A stretch of 64,000 bases of DNA from Lachnospiraceae bacterium AM48-27BH (lineage in GTDB: Bacteria > Bacillota > Clostridia > Lachnospirales > Lachnospiraceae): contig QUFC01000016.1 in assembly GCA_003478355.1 (NCBI GenBank), positions 13,423-77,422 of the forward strand. Direction: 5' to 3'. This document shows positions 46,801 to 54,214 of the stretch, piece by piece; position 1 is the first letter of the stretch; every line of letters starts with the position of its first letter. Under the pieces are notes generated by a model. It searched no databases. It saw nothing but the letters and a program-made list of their open reading frames with translations, and was not told the origin of the DNA. A program made the translations under genes and the position numbers.

Positions 46801-47699
46801 AGCAGCGCAAAGTCATTATCCACATCTGGTACAGATGCTAGTCTTAAAAGAAGGTCATCATCGGACATTCCTGGCACAGATGCAAGGATTACATCCGTAA
46901 CTTTCGCAGGATCCAACCCTTTTCTGGTCACACGGATTACGTTTTTCGCAGTAAAATTCACGTTGGTCGTTTTGGTTTTAATGCTTCCATCTGCATTATA
47001 TTTCGGGTACTGATGATCGTTTTCTGTCACAACATACTCCGGCAGGCCAAAAATATTTTTGACTGGCACTTCATCATAGATACCCGTACCGGCCTCTACC
47101 TCTTTCGTCGTAGAAATACTGTCCTTCCGGTAAAATTTTGCTCCCTCCGGCAGATTTCGGAATACAAGATCAAATCCCGAATCCCCTGTTTTTTCACTTT
47201 CAGCTGTAAAAAACAACTGGTTGTAGTCAGGATCTTCCACATCTCCGGTCGGTTCATCACTGATCTGCTCCTCCGCGGTAAGGATCCCCACAATTCCAGC
47301 ATAACCGGTCAAATCGCCCGGAACTCCCGCATTTACATCCTGTCCCAGATTGGTCTGCTGCTGCATTCGGTTTCCAATCGACAATTCATATCCCTCAGAG
47401 CGAGTCAATTCCTTTACGTAATAGTCCCCCAGGATCAGCGGTCTTCCAATCCAACAGTTTCCATTCGCCAGTTTATAATCCGGATAAGTTCTTACCACAT
47501 CTGCGTCTGCCGTATACTCATCGTATGTTTCTGCATGATCATAGAGATTTTGTGGAGATGCTGCATTCCAGCCCTGGCCGCGATCCACGATCTCACCCTC
47601 TTCATAGTCATAGATCATTCCTGGGGCTTCCGTAAAGGCCATAAACGAAGCATCGCCGTTTTTATCCGTTGTCGTGACTGCCACCAGATCATTTGCCAT
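40647..47699 (-). CDS. giant adhesin, central segment
   Basis: Segment of 2,350 residues as read. It is made of large beta-rich Ig/Cna-B-like modules with long insertions. Visible E-box-like endings include VKELTRSEGYEL, VAEQPPHVDEL, LAEVDPPAGYARS, LEELKAPEGYVKG and LEEIETPEGFVTA. Alternating Lys and Asn residues are placed as in isopeptide-forming domains, but I cannot assign pairs by eye. The last 60 or so residues after EFSFIRQ are out of frame; the native protein continues in the frame starting at 40866. There is no ribosome site before its apparent ATG at 47699. Confidence 0.85.
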   Translation of the reverse strand: MANDLVAVTTTDKNGDASFMAFTEAPGMIYDYEEGEIVDRGQGWNAASPQNLYDHAETYDEYTADADVVRTYPDYKLANGNCWIGRPLILGDYYVKELTRSEGYELSIGNRMQQQTNLGQDVNAGVPGDLTGYAGIVGILTAEEQISDEPTGDVEDPDYNQLFFTAESEKTGDSGFDLVFRNLPEGAKFYRKDSISTTKEVEAGTGIYDEVPVKNIFGLPEYVVTENDHQYPKYNADGSIKTKTTNVNFTAKNVIRVTRKGLDPAKVTDVILASVPGMSDDDLLLRLASVPDVDNDFALLKIKVEQALRTNGKSSPNYKRSGVAAYSSMDELVFDRGVWEGETDTYGISGVSSGNTADKTVCGSPLVTLTINKEGTDGEAVSLSSLIVSILDYYNTHDYYNYGGVDYIKEDADSWTVGLYANRTNYPMLFYVPADSSSGDAMFYRVASTPADHSKRPRAIYVAYSEDAIYDPRGEMKNFSVNEDGTVNAILSPAVQADENGDIVNGVVTETEFYKTGETPLDKNGNKIPKVTYVERTEKISVEVNECKWTEIPLTKEGNVWIAHQNGNYTDGYGTEHNDEAAARYEYTLKLPSRFISLTEQDCIDFGISKELAGTQVGSASYYLAKGSSVKAYLNYRSLLVGQENSYVQSVALDYPGQDYVFQDGAERPGTNTRKEPVGVEERIISQQIKVTKTIDEKSYRNTNSYSEVHEDWWSRLFGNHAGNGASDHSAQKLDNFRFKTYLKSNLEALYRNENGEIVWQDRMGTDRTDAEQLAANKAFPMLVNKIYTKVPHQTDPLFKKSNDAAIANTALYDYHNGLISDEANTGYTRLLETADYLVEDGDSTRTVKNYNYEKFFDAISVSNGDKWDENHPTYTSYKPIGNLMNRTEEQLDNARVSDRVRQFAISWYLDNEVKKLVQEVDAGTGEKEASAGATAYSEETYDLALRQAIIKAENYLKPFFAYDLDELYAIHWDSEANGGNDHDTTTLAANTIYGDKDLSKDGGYAYGLSKYLPYGTYVVAEQPPHVDELKDFKNRHYQIDQPREVTLPSVYASYDASQETPETLNSFYNYDCSDSMQQLEQKYQIRFGEEDHKIQAHNHHGDFEVYKYGLDLNEITNGVRAEAGNYFALTQSPWRPLKNYYNPENDRSAAEVTYYLTEGQSGRKGISENYRYSSLSEDAGLSDDVPYPGADITADNRLGIQYRDHVATMTGMQTAYEGKYAAMLVPYSVIASTDEQAEVTDEEPGQGGSASYRGFAYDKFVNRFFTAKLRIEKIDSETHENILHDGALFNLYAASRDDIESGQGTVKFTTEPTQFTGTKEFLTAMGATDIRPIAKGRLARWIDRITGKENGIGDLYSGTVPEGTPICSEDEQIVLGDEYGNKTVAFKTYSTTRDGLMRDEMTDQGASYQDQNVGYLELPQPLGAGVYVLAEVDPPAGYARSKPIAIEVYSDKITYYKEGTKDSRVLAVVYEDDADHQTTNANKPEDKVNVAQVYVENTPIRLEVEKVKESYVGKANTTADKTVSYKISGRVDGKYSEIGKNPDLVYAYRDGKYLGYAWQKGTLEYLEERKAAGEKVEIVYSHGTFAGYGYVTRTLETADDENGYVAGALMTLFDAIPVERSGFEGDEAYNGLKIERNLTNNITRMYIEQGYAGEKVEFVREKDEAGKELEVTFSAGIDKDGNNISATGGVWSAVTLQRPDTDILYYDLDGLEPYQERYIDGQFITYVYDKTHKQTPVEDAERDRRNFEKTDIEHSMYVFKDGVPYLEITEGDFTKVKYRKNDKQLEVEAGTKIYHLDKDGYRDALVDPATGMAYIEEGCSDGTVRTLVWPVNVRKDEFGNVIARDKITTSRIATVAENKDGYAEDETLDVVNNSTAEIPDADKPSYTHAESGHITGTWKGNGEQSHEESSVEQNRFNQDMNGSVLVDDNDGDFLNELNPVYDDHGLVLYYQRSSETYKKGEDLYDRNGDFVRHQDSDNLEEYNLNAYRINEHDELYDASQEKKTPERKNLYHRLGEGYILENTWLSSDKTPNDPFDTFQTDGQADVLKRLPSGTYILEELKAPEGYVKGLPSGISVAETGELQHVQMVDRTTKIEISKIHAPQDTKMPVLDMDHEHPETGEKPYEREVVTGDIASYTYSSVSGAKLALYPARRVYSADTEKYPKGYYLVKTQNTPLVWEDTNSTASNPVWNTAEWISGNEPAYFERIPAGDYLLEEIETPEGFVTADPVEITVGDQSEVETVCMKNDTTKVEIEKFFTDEHGEKVQLSGAEFSFIRQWSMQKGKLFTMRMARRYMMPVFWHHLRAALLRIIRISAMHLKKRMRPMVWIFHYLAGRRMGRKNLQPSQLRR

Positions 47700-50600
47700 A
47701 TAACGGTTCCCGTTTTTCCGTCCGGATGAATGATATCCGCTGCTGCAAACAGGCCGTATACCGCTCCTTCTAAAGTGGCGTCTCCCTGAGAATCTCCATA
47801 GGAATCATATGCGTCGTTTGCCCCATTTTCCAGATCCAAATCCCGCTTATTGATATGGATTTCTCCCTCCGTCCGGTGGTCATAGATACGCCACATATTT
47901 CCGCAGCCATCTTCATCATTGCAGTGACTGAAATTGTCCGCCGAGCCTGGTGTAATAAGTACGCCCACACTCGGTGAACCTTTTGCCGTGCTGTAGGCAC
48001 TTTCAAATAATTCTTTACCAGATCCTGAAAGCTGCGCATAAAGGGAAATGTCCGGTTCATCACTTCCGGATACAGTCAGACCACCCTCATCCCTCTGCTT
48101 TGTAAATTCCACATACGCCACATAGGTCGCATTGGAATCTGACGCAAGATCTACCTTCCTGCCGCCAAGAGCCTCTATCTCACTGATCCGTTCTTCATCC
48201 TCGATAAATTCCTGTTCATCTTCAATATCGTCATCAAGGAATTCTTCTGAATCAATGTCTGCCAATTCTTCTTTTGATGGATTTTCCTCATTTTTTAAAT
48301 CACGATTATCTTTTACAACATCCTGAATTGGCGTTTCTTCTTTAGACGGTCTTCTTTCCTCTTCATCAGAAACATCCTCAGAATCATCGTCCTTTGTTTC
48401 CCTGGCAGAAACCGACTCTTTTTCTATATCACTGCCTGCAGCATTCTCTGTTGTCTCTGCGTAAACAGTCATAATACCGAAAATTTTTTGAATGCCTTTT
48501 TCAATCCAGCCGGAAAATACCTTTCCTTCAAAGGTTTCCAATCTCGCAGACACATCTCCCACCGCGCTGTCCGGCTCTTTAGAAGCTGCGTCATCCACAC
48601 TGTCTGAATTTTCCAGATCTCCAGAGTTATTACCAGTATCGGAATCTTTCTCTGCTACGTCCTCAGAGCCTGTTCCAGAATCATTTTTCTCGGACTCATC
48701 TTTTGAGTCCGTATCTGACATTCCGCCGTCAGGATTCTCTACCTCACCTTTATTCTCCTGATCTTCCTCATCCTTATCCGAAGCTTCCGTGGAATCCAAA
48801 ATTTCACCATCGGAATCCGATGAGTTTTTATTATCAATGTCGTCGGAATCTGTTGTTTCATCCGCTCCGTCCACTGTCTCATGCTCCTGAAACTCCTCAT
48901 CATCTGATTTTTTTGTATCCGCAGCCGAGCCGTCCACACGCTCCGGTGCCTTTGTTTCTTCAAGCTCCACTTCTTTTTCGATCTTAAATATTTTTGTAAA
49001 AAATGAAATGGCCTTTGAAAGAATTCCTTCTTTCTTCTCTTCCTCCAGTTCCGGAACATCCAGATCTTCTCCCGTCAGCTCCGCATACTCGGACTCCGTG
49101 ATACTATGAACGGCGCCCTGCTCCACTCTACTCGTGGAAGAATCTGCCTCTGGAGCTGCATCTTCGTTGATCTGGATATGATTGCTGTATTCATTCGCAA
49201 AAAATGAATTTGCACCATTTTCCGAAGAATCTGTTGTGATCACCTCAATTGGAAGGTCATCATTATGCAGATCGTGGAGAATATACCCATTTCGCGCGGT
49301 ATCCTCCTGATAGGTATAGCTGTATTTCAAAGCAATAAATTTATTGTATGTCGCTTCCGCATCCTGCTTACAGCCAGAATTCACATAGGAATCCTCCCCG
49401 GATGCCGAACTGGTCGGTCCTGCATTCGGAGTGCTTCCCTCCTCGCCGCCGCTTGATGCAATGGAAGAGATTTCTCCCTGGCTGACTTCCGACATCAGCC
49501 AATGAAAGTGGACTCCCTCATAGGTACCTGCAGATGCAGTTTCGTCACACGCATCAAAACATTCCAACCAGCCACTTGCAAGTCTTCGGTTTTCTTCCTT
49601 TGCTTCATCAATTTCGTCCTGATTTGTAACTTCTCCTTCCTCATCTTCTTCCTCTTCCGGGACTTCGACAAAAGCCGGTGCCGGATGTCCATCACAGAAG
49701 GTTTTATCGTAATGATATTTGTGCTCTACAGTATTGGATGCATAGCCTTCTTCATTGGTCGTAACGGTCGCAACAAACCGATAATCATCCCATACAACCG
49801 GATTATCCAGGTATTTTGACAGATACGTTTCATGATCTGTTCCGCCATACAGTTCTACCGCACCGTCACGTTCCAGGTTGACCTGGTCCTTATCATCAAA
49901 ACGCTCATAAAGCCGGAAACTCGATTCCTCCAGAGTTTCCCCTGTTTCGTGATCATACTTAGTCAGCTGTGTATTATAAGTAGAAGTCCAGTCCTCCTCA
50001 TGCCGATAACAGTTAAATTCAAGGCTGCCACTGCTGGATGTTCCAGAAGGATACGATGGCGTATTTCCACCATTCCCACCAAAACCTTGCTGGCCCCAGA
50101 AAATTCCTGTACCAAAAACTCCTGATGCTCCCACGGACGCATAATATACACTACTTGGAAGAGCCATTTCCACGTATGCCAGTCTCTGATGCTGCTGCGC
50201 CGGCACTACCCCAATTCGCGGGAATTTCTTATGCTGACCAGCACACTGCTGAAGCACCCACAGCTGCAGACACTGTTCATACAAATCTCTGGCCGAAGCA
50301 AATGTTCCCATTGCCGTTTCATACCTTGTTCCTATTGGATCAAACTGCACATATAACGGAGTCGGGCTGTTTCCAGGATTGGTAAAGATGATCTCCGTAT
50401 CCGTTTTTACATACGTCCAACCATTCGGAATTTCAGATACATAGGAGCCAGCCTCCCCCGTTGCAGAAAATTTTAGCGGTACCGACTGGATAAACCCGGC
50501 ATCTGAGCCGTCCTGCGCAAACTTAATACTCAGGGTGCCATCTGCTGCTACCGCTGTTTCCGGAGTGGTATGGTCTGCCAGAGTTGCCGGAACCAGTCCA

Positions 50601-51136
50601 CCCATTGTAGATCCGGAGGAACTACTGCTTAGTAACCCAGCTGCTTCCAACAATTTATCTGCATTATCACTCCAGGCCTGTACCCACGGATATTTTGCCC
50701 TGGTGGCAGCGCTGTGCAAATATAGCTTTAAATCATCCTTTGACATAGTACGCCCCATAGGCGTCAATCCAATAGATGCTGCAGCCACATTTAGCTGATT
50801 TAACGCTTTATTTATATCCTGGCTACCGCCTTGACTCACCTCTAATGATAGCAGTGCAAAAAATATCTGCCCAGCCTCTGCTTCGCTCAGCGATGCATAC
50901 GGACTTACATACACATATCGGTCTGCCACTCCCAATGCATTATTTGGTGACATTCCATCAATACAATACTGGCGAAATCCAGAGTCCTTAATATAAGCCT
51001 GCATCGTATCACCATACGTTGCAGCTTCACTGGAAAGAAAAAATGATGGGATATCATTTAATATTGGCGATGCGCTAAGAACAAACGCTAATATTCCTGC
51101 ACAAATTCGTTTTTTATTCTTCCGAAATTTTTTCAT
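47615..51136 (-). CDS. giant adhesin, amino-terminal segment with signal and head domain
   Basis: Segment of 1,173 residues. A basic, hydrophobic signal (about 8-38) is followed by a head domain in which YCID (Cys58) and AGQIFFALL (Gln90) resemble the Cys/Gln pair of Gram-positive thioester adhesin domains. Residues about 150-500 contain Ig-like and Gly/Ser-rich parts. The first Cna-B-like module (YDHETGETLEESSFRLYE) lies near 395. From about 690 to 1020 the sequence is extremely Asp/Glu/Ser-rich, probably an extended stalk. A further module (DLENGANDAY ... LEGAVYGLFAA) begins near the end. After HPDGKTG the frame is wrong as read. Confidence 0.85.
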   Translation of the reverse strand: MKKFRKNKKRICAGILAFVLSASPILNDIPSFFLSSEAATYGDTMQAYIKDSGFRQYCIDGMSPNNALGVADRYVYVSPYASLSEAEAGQIFFALLSLEVSQGGSQDINKALNQLNVAAASIGLTPMGRTMSKDDLKLYLHSAATRAKYPWVQAWSDNADKLLEAAGLLSSSSSGSTMGGLVPATLADHTTPETAVAADGTLSIKFAQDGSDAGFIQSVPLKFSATGEAGSYVSEIPNGWTYVKTDTEIIFTNPGNSPTPLYVQFDPIGTRYETAMGTFASARDLYEQCLQLWVLQQCAGQHKKFPRIGVVPAQQHQRLAYVEMALPSSVYYASVGASGVFGTGIFWGQQGFGGNGGNTPSYPSGTSSSGSLEFNCYRHEEDWTSTYNTQLTKYDHETGETLEESSFRLYERFDDKDQVNLERDGAVELYGGTDHETYLSKYLDNPVVWDDYRFVATVTTNEEGYASNTVEHKYHYDKTFCDGHPAPAFVEVPEEEEDEEGEVTNQDEIDEAKEENRRLASGWLECFDACDETASAGTYEGVHFHWLMSEVSQGEISSIASSGGEEGSTPNAGPTSSASGEDSYVNSGCKQDAEATYNKFIALKYSYTYQEDTARNGYILHDLHNDDLPIEVITTDSSENGANSFFANEYSNHIQINEDAAPEADSSTSRVEQGAVHSITESEYAELTGEDLDVPELEEEKKEGILSKAISFFTKIFKIEKEVELEETKAPERVDGSAADTKKSDDEEFQEHETVDGADETTDSDDIDNKNSSDSDGEILDSTEASDKDEEDQENKGEVENPDGGMSDTDSKDESEKNDSGTGSEDVAEKDSDTGNNSGDLENSDSVDDAASKEPDSAVGDVSARLETFEGKVFSGWIEKGIQKIFGIMTVYAETTENAAGSDIEKESVSARETKDDDSEDVSDEEERRPSKEETPIQDVVKDNRDLKNEENPSKEELADIDSEEFLDDDIEDEQEFIEDEERISEIEALGGRKVDLASDSNATYVAYVEFTKQRDEGGLTVSGSDEPDISLYAQLSGSGKELFESAYSTAKGSPSVGVLITPGSADNFSHCNDEDGCGNMWRIYDHRTEGEIHINKRDLDLENGANDAYDSYGDSQGDATLEGAVYGLFAAADIIHPDGKTGTVIWQMIWWQSRQRIKTAMLRLWPLRKPQE

Positions 51137-51176
51137 CTCTTTATACTCCATTTTCTGATTGTTTTATAAAAAGAAA

Positions 51177-51208
51177 AAAGCAAGCTACCTTGTTTGATAG
51201 CTTGCTTT
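51177..51208 (-). terminator. terminator after the transglutaminase-like gene
   Basis: AAAGCAAGCTA pairs perfectly with TAGCTTGCTTT (11 bp, 10-base loop) and is followed on the minus strand by TTTTTTC. It lies between the transglutaminase stop and the giant adhesin start, so the adhesin probably has its own promoter or depends on readthrough. Confidence 0.85.
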
Positions 51209-51235
51209 CCTATATCCATTTATAAAGCACTTTCA

Positions 51236-52096
51236 CTACTTGTAAAGTTGCTCATATTCATCATATGTCATTCCGAGCCACGCCTGTCTTTGCTCGTCAG
51301 AAACATCTGGCCATATGGTACGATAATATTCGCGCCATGATATTTCCCCATTTTCAGCTTTTTTCTGTAAATCTAACTGTTCCTGCAATTTTTGCGCTTC
51401 TTCTGATGCAAAATACTCGTTTTTATACCGATCTCTCTCCGCCGCATAATCAACGGCCTTGCAGTTCTTCACCCCATTATTGGTTGGATCAACCACGTAC
51501 CAGATTTCTCCAATCTGTACCAAACACCGCTTATGGTAGGCCGAGGACTGATATGCTTCACATCTGACGCCTACCAGCTTACAAAGCTCTGCCAGTTCAT
51601 TGGAAAACTGTTCACACATCCCATGTCCGGTACGAAGAACTAACCACCGTTCTTTGCTGCGATTGTATCCCGCATCCGCATCATAGACATTTCCATGGTA
51701 TGCTGCCCCGACTCTTTCAAAAGCTTTCTGGTATCTGGTATATTCATCTGCATGGATCCAGTCAAAACTATGAAGAAATTCCTGCAAAAGTGGATATGCC
51801 TCATCCATGTAATTGTTGTATGGTGTCTTATACTCTCCATGCGCATTTAAAATGCTCTGTTCCCTTTCTTCCGGAGAATTGTACCATTCTTTTAAGTAAT
51901 ATTCCGGATCCGTAATTTCCGGATGCTGATCGCTGAAAATAGCACCGCTGCCCATTACATCCGTTAAATCAGCTCCCGGTAAACATACAGTACCGGCACT
52001 GACTTCTGTTGCCACTTCTGAAGTCCCAGCGTATGCTGACATATTCATAAACATCGCTGCGGTCAAAGTCGCACACAAAATGGTTAGTCTTTTCAT
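51236..52096 (-). CDS. secreted transglutaminase-like protein
   Basis: A 286-residue exported protein. A signal peptide (cleavage likely after AYAG near residue 24) precedes a helical region and a transglutaminase-like core with Cys161 in GHGMCEQFS, His188 in SSAYHKRC and Asp203 in IWYVVDPTNN, the Cys-His-Asp order of the family. Such enzymes act as cysteine proteases, peptidases or protein cross-linkers. Lying directly upstream of the giant adhesin it could process or cross-link it, but the two have a terminator between them and the link is inference. Carboxyl tail is acidic and aromatic (DEQRQAWLGMTYDEYEQLY). Confidence 0.85.
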   Translation of the reverse strand: MKRLTILCATLTAAMFMNMSAYAGTSEVATEVSAGTVCLPGADLTDVMGSGAIFSDQHPEITDPEYYLKEWYNSPEEREQSILNAHGEYKTPYNNYMDEAYPLLQEFLHSFDWIHADEYTRYQKAFERVGAAYHGNVYDADAGYNRSKERWLVLRTGHGMCEQFSNELAELCKLVGVRCEAYQSSAYHKRCLVQIGEIWYVVDPTNNGVKNCKAVDYAAERDRYKNEYFASEEAQKLQEQLDLQKKAENGEISWREYYRTIWPDVSDEQRQAWLGMTYDEYEQLYK

Positions 52097-52274
52097 AAAA
52101 CTTCTCCCCTCCTCTGTCTATAATCACTGTATACGATCCATGATGATATGTAAACTACCAACCTGATTCAAAAGCCCTTTTGAGCAAAAATCATGACTAT
52201 CGAACATCAATTATAGAAATTTCTTTCTCTTCCCATGCTGCGGAATATGAATACTCCAAATCTGTCTAAATAAA

Positions 52275-52302
52275 AAACAGGCCACCAAACGATAGCCTGT
52301 TT
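52275..52302 (-). terminator. terminator after the AAA/DUF4143 gene
   Basis: AAACAGGC / GCCTGTTT stem followed on the minus strand by a T-rich run (TGTTTTTTATTT), eleven bases downstream of the stop codon at 52313. Confidence 0.8.
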
Positions 52303-52312
52303 CTCCTATAGC

Positions 52313-53623
52313 CTAATTTGCATGCACCATGTTTTTTAAATACTCAGCGAGCATATATAATGGAACATTAATAAGCCAGTCTTCTTTTTTATAATTTGCC
52401 ATGCTGCTTCGAACCGCCATGTCCGGCTGATATTTATCACAAAAAGCTTTCAGGCTCTTTGCGCGAAGATTTTGTTCCGCTTTTACTTCAATTGGGATGC
52501 AATCCAGATCTCCCTGCAGCATGAAATCAATTTCACCCGTTGAACGCTCTGTCGCAAAATAATAGAGTGGATATCCAGCTGCATGCAACTCCTGCGCGAC
52601 ATACTGCTCTGTGAGCGCCCCTTTGAACTCTTCAAAAATACGGCTGCCGTCAAGCAACAATCTGGCCGATAAACCGGCCTTCGCTGTTAATAATCCCACA
52701 TCAAACATGAACATCTTGAAACTGTTCATTTCCATATATGCAATAAGTGGAATATCCGGCTTTGATACCCTGTAGCTTCTCAAAATCAATCCTGCATCTT
52801 CGAGCCACTGTATTGCAAGCTCAAAATCTTTAGCCCGTGCTCCTTCACGCAGCGCACCGTACATGAACTTTCGGTTTTCCTTCGCCAGTTGGGACGGAAT
52901 GGAATTCCAGACCATCATAATACGCGGAACAACCTCTTTGGGAGCATGCTTGCTGAAATCTTCCTCATAGTACGTGAGAAGATTGTTCTGGATCTCACGT
53001 ACTTCATACAGATCATCGGAATCAATATAAGTCTGTACCACCTCTGGCATTCCGCCCACATAGTAATACTTCTTTAATAGATCCACGTATTTTCCTGCAT
53101 ATGCATTGATCAGCTCATAGTCCTGGGTCTTTAGTGTTTCATACAGCCCATTTTCACCAACCGCCAAAAGAAATTCACTAAAACTCATTGGACAGAGTTT
53201 CAAAAAATCCACCTTTCCCACTGGAAAGGATGTTCCCTGATGCAATGCAACACCGAGCAATGAACCGGCTGCAATAATAGAATACTGTGGCGCGTTCTCA
53301 TAAAAATACTTTAATGATGCCAGAGCCTTTGGCGCTTCCTGAATCTCGTCAAAAATAATCAGGGTATTCTCTGCCTGAAAACTTTTTCCGTATTCTATTT
53401 TAATTGCCGACAGAATCCTCTTTAAATCAAAATCCAGTTCAAATACGTCCTTCATCGCCTTATTATTATCAAAATTGATATAGACTGTATTTTCATAGAA
53501 TCTGGCACCAAATTCCTTCATGATCCATGTTTTACCGACCTGTCTTGCCCCCTGTATGATCAAAGGCTTTCTATTCTTTTTTCTCATCCACCGTTCCAAC
53601 TTAGTAAACAGTTCTCTTTCCAT
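52313..53623 (-). CDS. AAA ATPase with DUF4143 domain
   Basis: A 436-residue protein of the widespread AAA_14 + DUF4143 group. Walker A is GARQVGKT (residues 25-32), Walker B LIIFDEIQEAP near 88, sensor AAGSLLG near 118. The carboxyl part has the DUF4143 nuclease-like pattern (GALTEQYVAQEL ... STGEIDFML ... PIEVKAEQNLRAKSL), suggesting a PD-(D/E)XK-type fold. Function of the family is unclear; ties to defence or stress have been proposed. The start follows GGAGG. It has its own promoter with phased repeats upstream and a terminator, so it is a separate unit inside the island. Confidence 0.9.
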   Translation of the reverse strand: MERELFTKLERWMRKKNRKPLIIQGARQVGKTWIMKEFGARFYENTVYINFDNNKAMKDVFELDFDLKRILSAIKIEYGKSFQAENTLIIFDEIQEAPKALASLKYFYENAPQYSIIAAGSLLGVALHQGTSFPVGKVDFLKLCPMSFSEFLLAVGENGLYETLKTQDYELINAYAGKYVDLLKKYYYVGGMPEVVQTYIDSDDLYEVREIQNNLLTYYEEDFSKHAPKEVVPRIMMVWNSIPSQLAKENRKFMYGALREGARAKDFELAIQWLEDAGLILRSYRVSKPDIPLIAYMEMNSFKMFMFDVGLLTAKAGLSARLLLDGSRIFEEFKGALTEQYVAQELHAAGYPLYYFATERSTGEIDFMLQGDLDCIPIEVKAEQNLRAKSLKAFCDKYQPDMAVRSSMANYKKEDWLINVPLYMLAEYLKNMVHAN

Positions 53624-53667
53624 AAAAAACCTCCTCCAAAACGCATATGTTTCCTACCGCCGTTTTA

Positions 53668-53782
53668 ATTATAACATTTTTTCGGCTGTAATTCTAATTA
53701 TTTTGACATTTTTTCGGACATTATTTTATAAATCTTAATATTTTTTCGGATGTTAATCTGGAATATAAAACACTTTTTTCGG
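53668..53782 (-). promoter_or_regulatory. promoter of the AAA/DUF4143 gene with four phased CCGAAAAAATG repeats
   Basis: On the minus strand, a CCGAAAAAATG-type motif recurs at 53675, 53707, 53739 and 53772, a spacing of 32, 32 and 33 bp (three helical turns). A TATAAT at 53668-53673 follows the last copy, which lies in the -35/-10 spacer; the -35 is weak. The A-tracts would bend DNA in phase. A regulator array or curved activating region is likely. Confidence 0.7.
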
Positions 53783-53951
53783 CGCTTCCAGTATTTCAAT
53801 TATAATCAAGAAACGTTATTCATATTCCGCAGCATGGGAATTTTCCATACTGCATATTCTTTTGCTATCATACTATTCAGTTTTCAAGGTACACACCGCA
53901 CCTGCGGAAACTAAACCGTATCCCTTTGACAGCATACGATTCCCTGCATTG

Positions 53952-54125
53952 TTATTGCTGCTCATCCTTATTCTTTTCTTTCTCTGTCAAACCAACTTTT
54001 CTTACATAATCCCGCATCTTTTCTTCCCTGGCATCAACCCTCTTTTTAAGAATTTCATACAATTCAAAAAGTAATTTCCAATCTTCCTCGGATTCTTCAT
54101 CTTGTTTGTTTCCCGGCTTTTCCAA
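53952..54125 (-). CDS. small charged protein
   Basis: A 57-residue ORF starting at TTG (54123-54125) behind AGGGGG: EKPGNKQDEESEEDWKLL, then FELYEILKKRVDAREEKM and a Lys/Glu-rich end. It is predicted helical and cytoplasmic, with no known family. It follows the choline-binding-repeat protein gene by 89 bp on the same strand. The plus-strand ORF here looks like its shadow. Confidence 0.5.
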   Translation of the reverse strand: MEKPGNKQDEESEEDWKLLFELYEILKKRVDAREEKMRDYVRKVGLTEKEKNKDEQQ

Positions 54126-54166
54126 CGGCAGTTCCCCCTGTGTATGGTCACTTATTTTTTGATGGC

Positions 54167-54186
54167 GGTGCCCTTAGCAGGGCACC
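54167..54186. other. GC-rich hairpin after the wall-binding protein gene
   Basis: GGTGCCCT / AGGGCACC with a four-base loop. No T-run follows on the minus strand, so it is not a standard terminator. It may protect the 3' end of the upstream message or attenuate the small gene that follows. Confidence 0.5.
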
Positions 54187-54214
54187 ACCAAAATAATAAA
54201 TACACCTGGTATAT

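Larger units (their letters stand above)
35849..51136 (-). other. reconstructed giant Cna-B/SpaA-type adhesin gene (about 5,100 codons)
   Basis: Four consecutive minus-strand frames join into one gene if one base is restored at each of three sites: T near 47702 (GTT to GTTT), C near 40880 (TTC to TTCC) and C near 40380 (CCC to CCCC). At each site the protein continues without gap: TGTVYMANDLV; EFSFHQAVVNAEG; ETKHPDGFLKADA. The product of about 5,096 residues has a signal peptide, a possible thioester-type head, an acidic linker, many Cna-B/SpaA-like domains with LxExxAPxGY-type boxes (at least 13 seen), five tandem 89-residue repeats, and a QPKAGD-membrane-basic anchor. The start at 51136 has GGAG; the longer ATG at 51151 lacks a site. 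Confidence 0.75.

Noticed and set aside
40375..47702. Programmed ribosomal frameshifting as the explanation for the split adhesin
   Set aside because: No slippery heptamer with downstream structure was evident, and the breaks share the deletion-in-homopolymer pattern seen in unrelated genes.
51177..51208. Transglutaminase and giant adhesin as one simple operon
   Set aside because: A strong terminator separates them; they may still be co-regulated.
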